DNA of 64,000 bases from the NCBI RefSeq assembly GCF_022414535.1, contig NZ_JADWYM010000016.1, forward strand, positions 62,001 to 126,000, in the 5' to 3' direction. Origin of the DNA: Streptomyces sp. MUM 2J (GTDB lineage: Bacteria; Actinomycetota; Actinomycetes; Streptomycetales; Streptomycetaceae). The notes beneath the pieces are model-generated. The model was not told the DNA's origin and did no database searches. It was given only the letters and a program-made list of their open reading frames with translations. Position numbers and translations under genes: made by a program. Shown here in pieces: positions 25,782 to 34,294 of the stretch (within the stretch, counting starts at the first letter, position 1; the number at the start of each line of letters is the position of its first letter).

Positions 25782-26464
25782 GCGGCACGGCAGAAGACCG
25801 GCCGGACAGCTCGGACGGTGGGCGCACGGGAGGATGGACCGGCGCCGTGCGGCGGCGTGCCGTGCGCGCGGTGCCGCCGGACAAGCTGCTCCCCACCACT
25901 CAGCCGGAGTACGTGGCTTCCTGGATCTACGTGTTCGGGGTCCTCACGCTGTCCAGCCTGGTGGTGGTCGTCGTCACCGGATGCGTTCTGGCGCTCTTCG
26001 GGCCCGCGTGGTGGCACGACTCGGGCACGGGCAGGTACGTCAACAGTCTTCACCTGTGGAGTGTCGAACTGTTCATGTTCTTCATGGTCGTCCACCTGTG
26101 GGGCAAGTTCTTCATGGCCGCATGGCGCGGTCGTCGGGCACTGACGTGGGTCACCGGAGCCGTCGTCTTCCTTGCCTCCATCGGGGCCGCCTTCACCGGC
26201 TACCTGGTGCAGCAGAACTTCGACTCGCAGTGGATCGCGGACCAGGCCAAGGACGGCCTGAACTCGGTGGGCATCGGTGCCTGGTTCAACGTACTGGACT
26301 TCGGCCAGATGTTCATGTGGCACATCGTGCTGCTGCCCTTGGCCGTGGTCGCCCTCGCGGTCTGGCACATCCTCCTGGTGCGCCTGCGCGGCGTGGTGCC
26401 GCCCATCGGAGCCGCCACAGCCGAAGCGGTGCCCGGCACCGGCAGGTCGCGGGAGCCCGCATGA
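25778..26464 (+). CDS. Cytochrome b (b6-type N-terminal domain)
   Basis: 228 residues, four membrane helices. Helix B has His pairs spaced 14 (NSLHLW...VVHLWGK); helix D has His pairs spaced 15 (MWHIVLL...AVWHILL), as in cytochrome b6 rather than mitochondrial b. These would bind two b haems. It lacks the C-terminal quinol-site domain, and no Rieske or cytochrome c gene is near, so it is not a standard bc1 complex. Overlapping start/stop junctions on both sides place it in a three-gene unit, probably for electron transfer with quinone or an external donor. Confidence 0.85.
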   Translation: MSGTAEDRPDSSDGGRTGGWTGAVRRRAVRAVPPDKLLPTTQPEYVASWIYVFGVLTLSSLVVVVVTGCVLALFGPAWWHDSGTGRYVNSLHLWSVELFMFFMVVHLWGKFFMAAWRGRRALTWVTGAVVFLASIGAAFTGYLVQQNFDSQWIADQAKDGLNSVGIGAWFNVLDFGQMFMWHIVLLPLAVVALAVWHILLVRLRGVVPPIGAATAEAVPGTGRSREPA

Positions 26465-27420
26465 GAGGACGAGGGACCGGCCGCGAACCGGTGCCCGGCC
26501 CCGACTCCTTCCCCCGGCGGCCGTACGACTTGGTCAAGGAGTTCACCATCGCCCTGGCGGCGGCCGTCGTGCTGACGGTCGGCCTCGCGGCGCTCTTCTC
26601 CTCACCCGACGAAAGCCCGATCACCCTGGCCCGTTGGGCGAGGAGCGCGCCCGACGACTTCGCCGCAACCGCCGTCGCCGAACTGGCCGCCACCAGTGGC
26701 ACCGCACAGTACGGCCCCCCGTACACCTCCACCCCCGGTGCCGAACAGAAGATCGGTCCGGTGAGCCTCCAACGCGCGGCCGGGGTGACCATCCCGATCA
26801 ACACGGCACGCGACTTCGTGCTCCGCCCGCTCACCGCTGCGCCGGAGCCTGCTTCCGTCTCCGACGGGCTGGCCACTTGGCGCGATGCACCCGCCGGACG
26901 TCGACGGCAATGGGCCACCGCCTACGCCGAAGCGCTCGACAGGGCCGGAGGCGACCCGGCCGACGTCCCGCCCGGTGACTACGGCCCCGTCCCGGTGCTC
27001 ACCTCCCGACTGCTGGAACTCGCGCAGGCGGGGGCACTCGACGGCGAACTGCTGGCCGCCGGCCATTTCTACCAGACGGACTACACCAGACCACTGCTGT
27101 TCCTGGGGGACGGCTCGTACCTCGAAGACCAGGCCCGGGCCCGGCACCTGGCCGGTGACCAGTGGGGGATGATGAACGAGACCGGCAACTACCCGGGCCA
27201 GCCCTGGCTCTGGCTGTACACGCTGTGGTACCAGATCGAACCGTTCAGCAGCTCCGGCAACGCCGACGCCCTGGTCTGGGGCCTGATGGCACTGCTCACC
27301 CTCGTGTTCATCCTGGTCCCGTTCATCCCGGGCATCAGATCGATCCCACGATGGAGTCGTGTCCACCGGCTCGTCTGGCGCGACTACTACCGCTCGCGCC
27401 GAACGGCACGGCGTCACTGA
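26461..27420 (+). CDS. Membrane protein of the cytochrome-b cassette, subunit-IV-like C-terminus
   Basis: 319 residues, start overlapping the cytochrome b stop. One helix near the N-terminus (FTIALAAAVVLTVGLAALF), a large domain outside the membrane (~residues 45-270) and C-terminal helices (ADALVWGLMALLTLVFILVP), then a basic tail. The motif PGQPWLWLYTLWYQIEPF recalls the quinol-site/subunit IV region of cytochrome bc/b6f complexes, but similarity is weak. It may supply the missing C-terminal half of the cytochrome b. Function not established. Confidence 0.75.
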   Translation: MRGRGTGREPVPGPDSFPRRPYDLVKEFTIALAAAVVLTVGLAALFSSPDESPITLARWARSAPDDFAATAVAELAATSGTAQYGPPYTSTPGAEQKIGPVSLQRAAGVTIPINTARDFVLRPLTAAPEPASVSDGLATWRDAPAGRRRQWATAYAEALDRAGGDPADVPPGDYGPVPVLTSRLLELAQAGALDGELLAAGHFYQTDYTRPLLFLGDGSYLEDQARARHLAGDQWGMMNETGNYPGQPWLWLYTLWYQIEPFSSSGNADALVWGLMALLTLVFILVPFIPGIRSIPRWSRVHRLVWRDYYRSRRTARRH

Positions 27421-28307
27421 CGATACGGGCCCGCCACGCCACGACCGCGGATCAGGGCCCGTCCCCGGCAGCACGGAGCCCCGTTCGTCCTCCCTCTGCC
27501 CTGCGGCCGTCCGGGCCACCAGCAGCCAAATCGACGCATCGTCCACCGTCCACGGCCGGTGGACACACCATCCCGAGACGAACCGCGGGTATCCGGGGAA
27601 GCCGCACCAACCGGTTCGGGGATTTCGCCGATGACCGGGACGGGTGCCCGAAGATCGCGAAACAACGGGAGAACAAATAGGAGGAGTTCGCTCCGTTTCC
27701 GTGGTTCGCCGCCGGTATCCGGCGTATCGCCAGCACCCCCCATGCGCTCGAGTCGGTCTGCGCCGGATCCGGAGAGCGGTCACCTATCGCGGAAACCTCC
27801 CGGACGGGCAGGTCGCGTCGGAATGCGCCCGCAGGACGATTGCGTCGCGATATCCCACCGGCAAGGGGCGGGCCCGTTGCGCGATGCGCCGGAAGACCGC
27901 GCTGAAACCTTCTGACATCATCTTCGACAACCGCCACTCGGCGCCCCGCGAGTAGCCGGCAACCCCAATTTCAACCCTCGTTTGACAGACCCACTACTGT
28001 GGCAGTTGGGACCAGCGTGTCACCAAGGCCCTCCTGAATGAGAATCACCAGACTCTGCGAGATTCGGAACAAATCAACTCGGGCCGATCACCCTTCCGAA
28101 TTACAGGCGCTTCTGCCGTCGAACAAGAAGGACAATTCCGTCTCGGCAATGCCTGTGCGCCTCTATTCACGCCGGACTACGTCATTTTTCGCTGCAACGA
28201 CACAGTGCGCCCAGCTGAATCAAGTGACGTTCTCCGGAGGCACGTTGTACTTTCAATTGGCGAAGGCATATTCCAGCCGGCGGTCTTCACCGTTGAGAGG
28301 GACACGC
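27421..28307 (+). other. Long intergenic region upstream of the lanthipeptide cluster
   Basis: 887 bp. No credible gene: frames run through it but codon use is not gene-like and the last ~350 bp are notably lower in GC than the surroundings. It should contain the promoter of the lanL operon. A TTGACA at 27982-27987 has no -10 box at the right distance. Confidence 0.45.
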
Positions 28308-30980
28308 ATGACGAGTCACGCACCCGAAGCCGATCTTGAGGACGTCCTCGGCCAGGCGCTGCAGGCCACAGGCACGGGCGAGCGCTGGACGGCCGACACG
28401 GACGAGATGTGGTGCCGCCTTACGCCGCGGTCCGCGGCTCAGCGCGAACAGGGCTGGAAGCTGCATGTGTCGGCGACGGCCGCCTCCGCGCCGGACGTCC
28501 TCACGAAGGCCCTGGGCGTGCTGTTGCGGGAGGAGGCGGCATTCAAGTTCGCCCGGTCGCTCGAACAGGTGAGCGCGCTCAATTCCCGTGCCACCCCGCG
28601 GGGAAACTCGGGCAAGTTCATCACCGTGTACCCGCGCTCCGACGCCGACGCGGCCCGGATCGCGCAGCAACTGCACAGGGCCACGACGGGCCTGACCGGC
28701 CCGCGGATCCTGTCCGACCAGCCGTACGCCGCGCACAGCCTCGTGCACTACCGCTACGGCGCCTTCGTCGGCCGGCGCCGGCTGTCGGACGAGGGCCTGC
28801 TCGTGTGGTTCATCGAGGACCCCGACGGCAATCCCGTGGAGGACAAGCGCACCGGGCAGTACTCCCCGCCCCCTTGGGCGGTCAGCCCCTTCCCCGCGTC
28901 GGTACCGGTGCCACCGCGGACGGAGAAGGCCGCGAGCCGCCCGGTGGTGATCGGAGGCCGTTTCTCGGTACGGGAGGCGATCCGGCACACGAACAAGGGG
29001 GGCGTCTACCGGGGTACGGACGTCACCACGGGTGCACCCGTGGTGATCAAGGAGGCGCGGCCGCACGTGGAGGCCGACACCTCCGGCTGCGACGTGCGCG
29101 ACTGGCTGCGCGCCGAGGCCCGGGCGCTGGACAAGCTCAAGGGCACGAAACTGGCGCCGGAGCCGCTTGCGATGTTCGAGCACGCCGGGCACCTGTTCCT
29201 GGCCCAGGAGGAGATCCCGGGCGTGCCCCTGCGCACCTGGGTCGCCGAGCGCTTCCGCGACGTCGGGAGCGAGCGGTACCGCGCCGACGCGCTGGCTCAG
29301 GTCGGACGTCTGGTGGAGCTGGTCGCAGCGGCCCACGCCCGCGGCTGCGTGCTGAGGGACTTCACTCCTGGCAACGTCATGGTCCGCCCGGACGGTGAAC
29401 TGCGCCTGATCGACCTGGAGCTCGCCGTCCTGGAGGACGACGTCCCGCTGCCGACCCGTGTGGGAACCCCGGGCTTCAGCGCCCCCGAGCGTCTGGTGGA
29501 CGCACCCGTCTCCCCGACCGCCGACTACTACAGCCTCGGTGCCACCGTGTGCTTCGTGCTGGCTGGGAAGGTGCCGAACCTGCTGGCCGAGGAGCCCACC
29601 ACCAGGACCGACGAGCAGAGGTTCGCCGCCTGGCTGGACGCCTGTGCCGACTCGCTGGTGCTGCCGGACGGCCTGCGGGAGATGATCCTCGGGCTGATGA
29701 AGGACGATCCCGCCCAGCGCTGGGACCCCGCCAGAGCGCGTGCGGCCCTGCGCACGACGGACACGGCGCGGGCGGGGTACCCCGCCACCGGGTCGGCGCG
29801 CCGGGGCGAGCCGGACGACGCGATGAACGGCGCGGTGGCGGGGATCGTGGACCACCTCGTCGATTCGATGACACCGAGCGACGACCGGCGGTTGTGGCCC
29901 GTGTCCACCAAGGCCGGCGAGACCGGCCCCTGCACCGTGCAGCAGGGCGCGGCCGGTGTCCTGGCGGTCCTGACGCGGTACTTCGAACTCACCGGCGACC
30001 CGCGCCTGCCGGAGCCGATCTCGACCGCGGGCCACTGGATCGCGGCCCGTACCGACGCCCACTCCGTCCGTCCCGGCCTGCACTTCGGCGGCCGGGGAAC
30101 CGCCTGGGCGCTGTACGACGCCGGACGTGCCGTCGCCGACCGCGCGCTCATGGACCACGCGGTGGCTCTGGCTCTGGCCCCGCAGGAGCGGACGCCCAGT
30201 CACGACATCACCCACGGCTCGGCGGGCAGTGGACTCGCCGCCGCCCACCTGTTCAACCGTACCGGCGACCCGCGCTTCGCCGGGCTGGTCGTCGACGCGG
30301 CCGACCGGCTGGCCGCAGCCGCAGAGCAGGACCCGCCCGGCGTGAGCTGGCCGGTTCCCGCGGAAGCCGTTTCCGAGGAGGCCGGCAAGCGGTATCTGGG
30401 CTTCGCGCACGGAACGGCCGGCATAGGCTGCTTCCTGCTCGCCGCGGCGGCCGTGTCGAAGCGCCGGGACCACATGGAGCTGGCCGTGGCGGCGGGAGAG
30501 CACCTGGTGGCCAACGCCGTGACGGTCGGCGAGGCGGCCCAGTGGCCTGCCCAGGCCACGGACGTGCCCACGGCCCCGTACTGGTGCCACGGTTCGGCGG
30601 GCATCGGTTCCTTCCTGGTCCGCCTGTGGCAGGCCACCGGCGACGCCCGGTTCGGCGATCTCGCCCGCGGCGCTGCGCACGCCGTCGTGGAACGCGCCTC
30701 CCGCGCAGCCCTCACCCAGTGCCACGGGCTGGCGGGGAACGGCGACTTCCTCCTCGACATGGCCGAGGCGACGGGGGACCCCGCCTACCGTGCCATGGCC
30801 GAGGGCCTGGCCCGTCTCGTCGTCTCCGAACGGGCCCACCGCGACAGCCACGTCGTCTTCCCCAACGAATACGGGGACGTCTCGACGAGCTGGAGCGACG
30901 GATCCGCAGGAATCCTCGCGTTCCTCCTGCGGATCCGACACACCGACGACCGGCACTGGATGGTCCAGCGGCCGGTTTGA
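28308..30980 (+). CDS. lanL: Class IV lanthipeptide synthetase LanL
   Basis: 890 residues: an N-terminal phosphoSer/Thr lyase domain (to ~220), a Ser/Thr kinase domain (~225-490; RDFTPGN catalytic loop, LIDLE metal site) and a C-terminal LanC-like cyclase (~500-890). All three zinc ligands of LanC cyclases are present: Cys760 (YWCHGSAG), Cys805 and His806 (QCHGLAGN). That separates class IV LanL from class III LanKC, which lacks them. The enzyme phosphorylates Ser/Thr of the precursor, eliminates phosphate, and closes thioether rings. The ATG at 28308 has GAGAGGG upstream; a longer frame from 28038 looks non-coding. The precursor gene follows 45 bp downstream. Confidence 0.93.
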   Translation: MTSHAPEADLEDVLGQALQATGTGERWTADTDEMWCRLTPRSAAQREQGWKLHVSATAASAPDVLTKALGVLLREEAAFKFARSLEQVSALNSRATPRGNSGKFITVYPRSDADAARIAQQLHRATTGLTGPRILSDQPYAAHSLVHYRYGAFVGRRRLSDEGLLVWFIEDPDGNPVEDKRTGQYSPPPWAVSPFPASVPVPPRTEKAASRPVVIGGRFSVREAIRHTNKGGVYRGTDVTTGAPVVIKEARPHVEADTSGCDVRDWLRAEARALDKLKGTKLAPEPLAMFEHAGHLFLAQEEIPGVPLRTWVAERFRDVGSERYRADALAQVGRLVELVAAAHARGCVLRDFTPGNVMVRPDGELRLIDLELAVLEDDVPLPTRVGTPGFSAPERLVDAPVSPTADYYSLGATVCFVLAGKVPNLLAEEPTTRTDEQRFAAWLDACADSLVLPDGLREMILGLMKDDPAQRWDPARARAALRTTDTARAGYPATGSARRGEPDDAMNGAVAGIVDHLVDSMTPSDDRRLWPVSTKAGETGPCTVQQGAAGVLAVLTRYFELTGDPRLPEPISTAGHWIAARTDAHSVRPGLHFGGRGTAWALYDAGRAVADRALMDHAVALALAPQERTPSHDITHGSAGSGLAAAHLFNRTGDPRFAGLVVDAADRLAAAAEQDPPGVSWPVPAEAVSEEAGKRYLGFAHGTAGIGCFLLAAAAVSKRRDHMELAVAAGEHLVANAVTVGEAAQWPAQATDVPTAPYWCHGSAGIGSFLVRLWQATGDARFGDLARGAAHAVVERASRAALTQCHGLAGNGDFLLDMAEATGDPAYRAMAEGLARLVVSERAHRDSHVVFPNEYGDVSTSWSDGSAGILAFLLRIRHTDDRHWMVQRPV

Positions 30981-31025
30981 GCGGCAGGGAACCCCTGTCG
31001 CCACCTCACAGAGAAGGAGAATGTC

Positions 31026-31181
31026 ATGGAGAACCAGGCTCTCGAGCTGCTGGCCCACCTGCACGCCCTTCCGGAGACCGACCCGGTCGGCATCGACGGA
31101 GCACCGTTCGCCTCGACGTGCGAGTGCGTCGGCCTGCTGACCCTCCTCAACACCGTCTGCGTGGGCGTGAGCTGCGCCTAG
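31026..31181 (+). CDS. lanA: Class IV lanthipeptide precursor peptide, venezuelin/streptocollin-like
   Basis: 51 residues. AGAAGGAGA precedes the ATG at 31026 (another ATG five bases earlier is out of frame). The leader, MENQALELLAHLHALPETD and on to about Ala29, has the amphipathic LELLAHLHAL helix of class III/IV leaders. The core begins near Ser30 (STCECVGLLTLLNT) and ends VCVGVSCA. It has Ser30, Thr31, Thr39, Thr43 and Ser49 for dehydration and Cys32, Cys34, Cys45 and Cys50 for rings. From memory it closely matches the venezuelin family. The gene is too short for most gene callers. It lies between lanL and the exporter genes. Confidence 0.95.
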   Translation: MENQALELLAHLHALPETDPVGIDGAPFASTCECVGLLTLLNTVCVGVSCA

Positions 31182-31193
31182 ACAGGCAGTGTC

Positions 31194-31232
31194 CTCCGGC
31201 CGGTGACTGCCCCGGGCAGTCACCGGCCGGAG
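31194..31232 (+). terminator. Strong hairpin after the precursor gene
   Basis: A perfect 17-bp stem (31194-31210 with 31216-31232) around a 5-base loop CCCGG, 12 bp after the lanA stop. There is no T run, as is common for Streptomyces terminators. Placed between lanA and the exporter genes, it probably attenuates read-through or protects the lanLA transcript, giving more precursor than transporter. Confidence 0.8.
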
Positions 31233-31460
31233 CGACCTCATGTCCCGCGCGGCCCTCCACCGCCTCGCCTCGCACCCCGAGCACCGGGGCGGACGGCCGC
31301 GCATCGAGCCCGGCCCCGACTGCGCTCGGGGCCGGCGCGCGTGTCACCGACTCCGGGCACGGGCCGGCCGTACCGCTGCGGCCGGCCCGTGCCACGCCTC
31401 TCGCCCCGCCCGTGCGCGCCCGTGTCCGCGGACGACCACCTCGTAGACGAGGACCCGACC

Positions 31461-32573
31461 ATGCAGCCACCCGCCGGTGACGACGCTCCGGCCCAGGCAT
31501 CCGTCCTGACCGCCGCCCTCACGAACCCGAACGCCACGCACTCCGCGACCGATCCGGCGTACGCCATCAGCACGCGCGGTCTGGTCAAGACCTACACGGG
31601 CCCGGACGGAACCGCCACGCACGCCGTTCGAGGCCTGGACCTGGACGTGTTCCAGGGCGAGGCCTTCGCCTTCCTCGGCCCCAACGGTGCCGGGAAGTCC
31701 ACCACCATCGCCCTGCTGTGCGCCCTGGCCCGCCCTACCGCCGGACAGGCCACCGTGGCGGGCGCCGATGTGCTCAGCCGTCCGGAGCAGGTACGGCGGC
31801 GGGTCGGGATGCTCTTCCAGCACAGCGCCCTGGACCCGGACCTGACAGCCGAGCAGAACCTGCACATCCACGCGCGGCTGTACGGAATGCGCCGCCGGCT
31901 CGCCCGTCTGCGCACCACGGAGACGCTGGACATGGTCGGACTGGCCGACCGGCGGCGCTCTCCGGTCCGCACCCTGTCCGGCGGCATGCGGCGCCGACTG
32001 GAGCTCGCCCGTGGCCTGCTGCACGCGCCCCAGGTGCTGTTCCTGGACGAGCCGACCACCGGACTCGATCCCCATGCCCGTGCGCAGGTCTGGGATCACC
32101 TGCGCGCGCTGCGCGACCGGCACGGCAGCACGCTCTTCGTCACCACCCACTATCTGGAGGAGGCGGAGCACTGCGACCGCCTCGCCATCATCGACGACGG
32201 GCGACGCGTGGCACAGGGCACGCCCCACGCGCTGAAGGCCGCCATCGGAGACGACCGGGTGGCGTTGCGCACCGGCGACGACGCGGCCGCGCGACAGGTC
32301 GTGCGCCGGATCGCGCCACCGGGCGCGGTCGTCACCGTGGACGAGGACGGCGTCTGCCTGCGGGTGCCGGACGGCAGCGCCTGGATTCCCCGCCTGTGCG
32401 CGGCGCTGGAAGCCCACGGCATCGCCGTGCATGCGGCCACGGCGACCCCGCCGACGCTCGACGACGTCTTCTTCCACCACACCGGCCGCAGCATCCACAC
32501 CGCCCGACCGGACCGCACACCGGCCGCCCCCGTCGCGGGCGGGGCCACGGCAGAAACGGAGACGGGCCCGTGA
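31461..32573 (+). CDS. lanT: Lanthipeptide exporter ATP-binding protein (LanT-like)
   Basis: 370 residues from the ATG at 31461 (GACGAGGA upstream), preferred to an earlier start whose codons look non-coding. Walker A GPNGAGKST, signature LSGGMRRRLELA, Walker B VLFLDEPTTGLDP, and VTTHYLEEAEHCDRL after it. It is an ABC-2 type exporter ATPase without a peptidase domain, so the leader is removed by another protease. It corresponds in position to venT of the venezuelin cluster. GTGA overlap with the permease gene. Confidence 0.9.
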   Translation: MQPPAGDDAPAQASVLTAALTNPNATHSATDPAYAISTRGLVKTYTGPDGTATHAVRGLDLDVFQGEAFAFLGPNGAGKSTTIALLCALARPTAGQATVAGADVLSRPEQVRRRVGMLFQHSALDPDLTAEQNLHIHARLYGMRRRLARLRTTETLDMVGLADRRRSPVRTLSGGMRRRLELARGLLHAPQVLFLDEPTTGLDPHARAQVWDHLRALRDRHGSTLFVTTHYLEEAEHCDRLAIIDDGRRVAQGTPHALKAAIGDDRVALRTGDDAAARQVVRRIAPPGAVVTVDEDGVCLRVPDGSAWIPRLCAALEAHGIAVHAATATPPTLDDVFFHHTGRSIHTARPDRTPAAPVAGGATAETETGP

Positions 32574-33451
32574 GCGCACCCGCTCTTCAGACTTCGAACG
32601 CCTCTGACCCTCCTGGAGCCTCCGGCAGCCCGGCTCGTGAGCCGCTGACCCATCTGCGCCGTGAACTGCGGGCGATCCACGCCCTGGTCCACCGCGATCT
32701 GCTGCGCCTGTTCGCTCAGCCCACCCACACCGCCCTCATGCTGATCCAGCCGGTGCTCTACCTGTTCATCCTGGGGGGCGGTCTGGCCGCTCTGATCCCC
32801 GACTCCTCGCTGGGCGTCGGGTACCAGACCTACCTCTTCCCCGGCATGCTGATGATGACGGTGCAGACGCCGGCCATCATGGTCGGTATCCGACTGATCA
32901 CCGACCGGCAGAGCGGCTACCTGCGGGAGCTGCTGATGGCCCCGGTCAGCCGGCCCACCCTGCTCCTGGGGAACTGCGCGGGTGGCACCGTGGTCGCCGC
33001 GGTCCAGGGTGCCGTACTGCTCGGCCTGGCCGGTGCGGTCGGCCTGCCCTACGACCCGCTCCTCCTGGTGACGCTCCTCGGCGGCATGATCCTGGCCTCC
33101 TTCACCATCACGGCCCTGGCCCTGGCGCTGGCCGTGAGCCTCCGGCGGGCCGAGGTGTTCCACATGCTCCTCGGCCTGGTGATGATGCCCCTGCTGTTCC
33201 TCTCCGGCGGATTCTTCCCGCTCAGGAACCTGCCGGGCTGGGCCCAGGCACTGGCCGGCGCCAATCCGCTCGCCTACGGAGTGGATCTGCTGCGCCGTTC
33301 CATCGCGCTGCGGGTTCCGGACCGGGCAGCCGTGGCGGGCATCGAGTGGTTCGGGCGGCAACCTCCCCTGCTCCTCGAGGGCGCCCTTCTCATGGCCGGC
33401 GGCACCGTGGCCCTGCTCTGGGCCGCCCACCGCTTCAGCCGCCCCGAGTGA
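32570..33451 (+). CDS. lanH: Lanthipeptide exporter permease (LanH-like)
   Basis: 293 residues, GTG start overlapping the stop of the ATPase gene. About six membrane helices (LIQPVLYLFILGGGLAAL, LLMAPVSRPTLLLGN, LVTLLGGMILASFTITALAL and others) and the ABC-2 permease motif SGGFFPLRNLPGWAQAL. With the ATPase it should export the class IV lanthipeptide. Final gene of the lanL-A-T-H group; it converges on the antimycin sigma-factor gene 197 bp away. Confidence 0.9.
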   Translation: MSAPALQTSNASDPPGASGSPAREPLTHLRRELRAIHALVHRDLLRLFAQPTHTALMLIQPVLYLFILGGGLAALIPDSSLGVGYQTYLFPGMLMMTVQTPAIMVGIRLITDRQSGYLRELLMAPVSRPTLLLGNCAGGTVVAAVQGAVLLGLAGAVGLPYDPLLLVTLLGGMILASFTITALALALAVSLRRAEVFHMLLGLVMMPLLFLSGGFFPLRNLPGWAQALAGANPLAYGVDLLRRSIALRVPDRAAVAGIEWFGRQPPLLLEGALLMAGGTVALLWAAHRFSRPE

Positions 33452-33648
33452 ACGAGATGCGGGGCCGATCCCGAGAAGCACAACTCGTGATCGCGTGACG
33501 AGCCCTTTCCACCTGAGTGAGCCTCCCTCTTTCCGAACGCCAGGCGACCTCGATGGCACGATCGGGGGTGGACCGCACCCGATGCCGCATGGAAGGGTCG
33601 GTCGGCCGTCCGGCTCGGCACCGGCCGCGTGGACCCGGGGCCGCTCGT

Positions 33649-34170
33649 TCAGGCGGCGTGCGGCTGCCAGGCCTCCTGGAAGCGGCGGCGGGCGCGGTAC
33701 AGGCGGGAGCGGACGGTGCCCACGGGCAGGGAGAGCGTCGCCGCCATCTCGTCCTCGTTGAGGCCGTAGAACCGCAGCGCGAGGACCTGACGGTGCTGTT
33801 CGGAGAGCCGGTCGAGCACGTCGTTGATGTGCACGGCGTCCAGGGGGTTCTCCAGCGGTCCGGAGTCCACGTGGAGGCTGGCGGCCTCCTCGCGCAGCCG
33901 CTTGGCGGTGCGGACGGCCTCGCGGGTCGTGACGGCGCGGACCCAGCCGAAGAAGGCTGCGGGTTCGCGCAGTGAGCCGAGGCCGCGGTAGATGGCCAGG
34001 AGTGCCTCCTGGACGGCGTCGGAACCGTTGTCGCCCGCGATGGGGAAGCACACCCGGGCGACGTACGGCGTGATCTCGGTGAGCAGGTCGTTCATCGCGC
34101 GATGGTCTCCGGCCCGGGCACGGGAGACCAACGCGGTGACGACTGTGGGGGGTTCGTTCTCGGACTTCAT
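33649..34170 (-). CDS. antA: ECF RNA polymerase sigma factor AntA
   Basis: 173 residues from the ATG at 34170. Region 2 is residues ~15-85 (VQEALLAIYRGLGSLREPAAFFGWVRA in outline) and region 4 ~115-165 (VLALRFYGLNEDEMAATLSL then PVGTVRSRLYRARRR). No anti-sigma gene is adjacent. The C-terminus ends QPHAA: the terminal Ala-Ala is the signal reported for ClpXP-dependent turnover of sigma-AntA. In studied antimycin clusters it drives antGF and antH onward, i.e. starter-unit supply. It follows antB on the same strand with a 124-bp gap. Confidence 0.92.
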   Translation of the reverse strand: MKSENEPPTVVTALVSRARAGDHRAMNDLLTEITPYVARVCFPIAGDNGSDAVQEALLAIYRGLGSLREPAAFFGWVRAVTTREAVRTAKRLREEAASLHVDSGPLENPLDAVHINDVLDRLSEQHRQVLALRFYGLNEDEMAATLSLPVGTVRSRLYRARRRFQEAWQPHAA

Positions 34171-34294
34171 CGTGGAGGGCTGCTCCTTGGCTGAGGGAGG
34201 CCGGGTGCGTGGTGCGCGAGCGGCTCCCGTGCGAGCGAGCGGCGGGTGACGGTCGCGCCGGACCTGTGAGCGGCGGGGGACCCCACCGCGGGCT

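Noticed and set aside
27982..27987. TTGACA as -35 box for the lanthipeptide operon
   Set aside because: No plausible -10 hexamer follows at 16-19 bp and it is over 300 bp from the lanL start.
28038..28307. 90-residue N-terminal extension of LanL
   Set aside because: Codon use in this stretch is not Streptomyces-like, and a good ribosome site and the expected lyase-domain start are at 28308.
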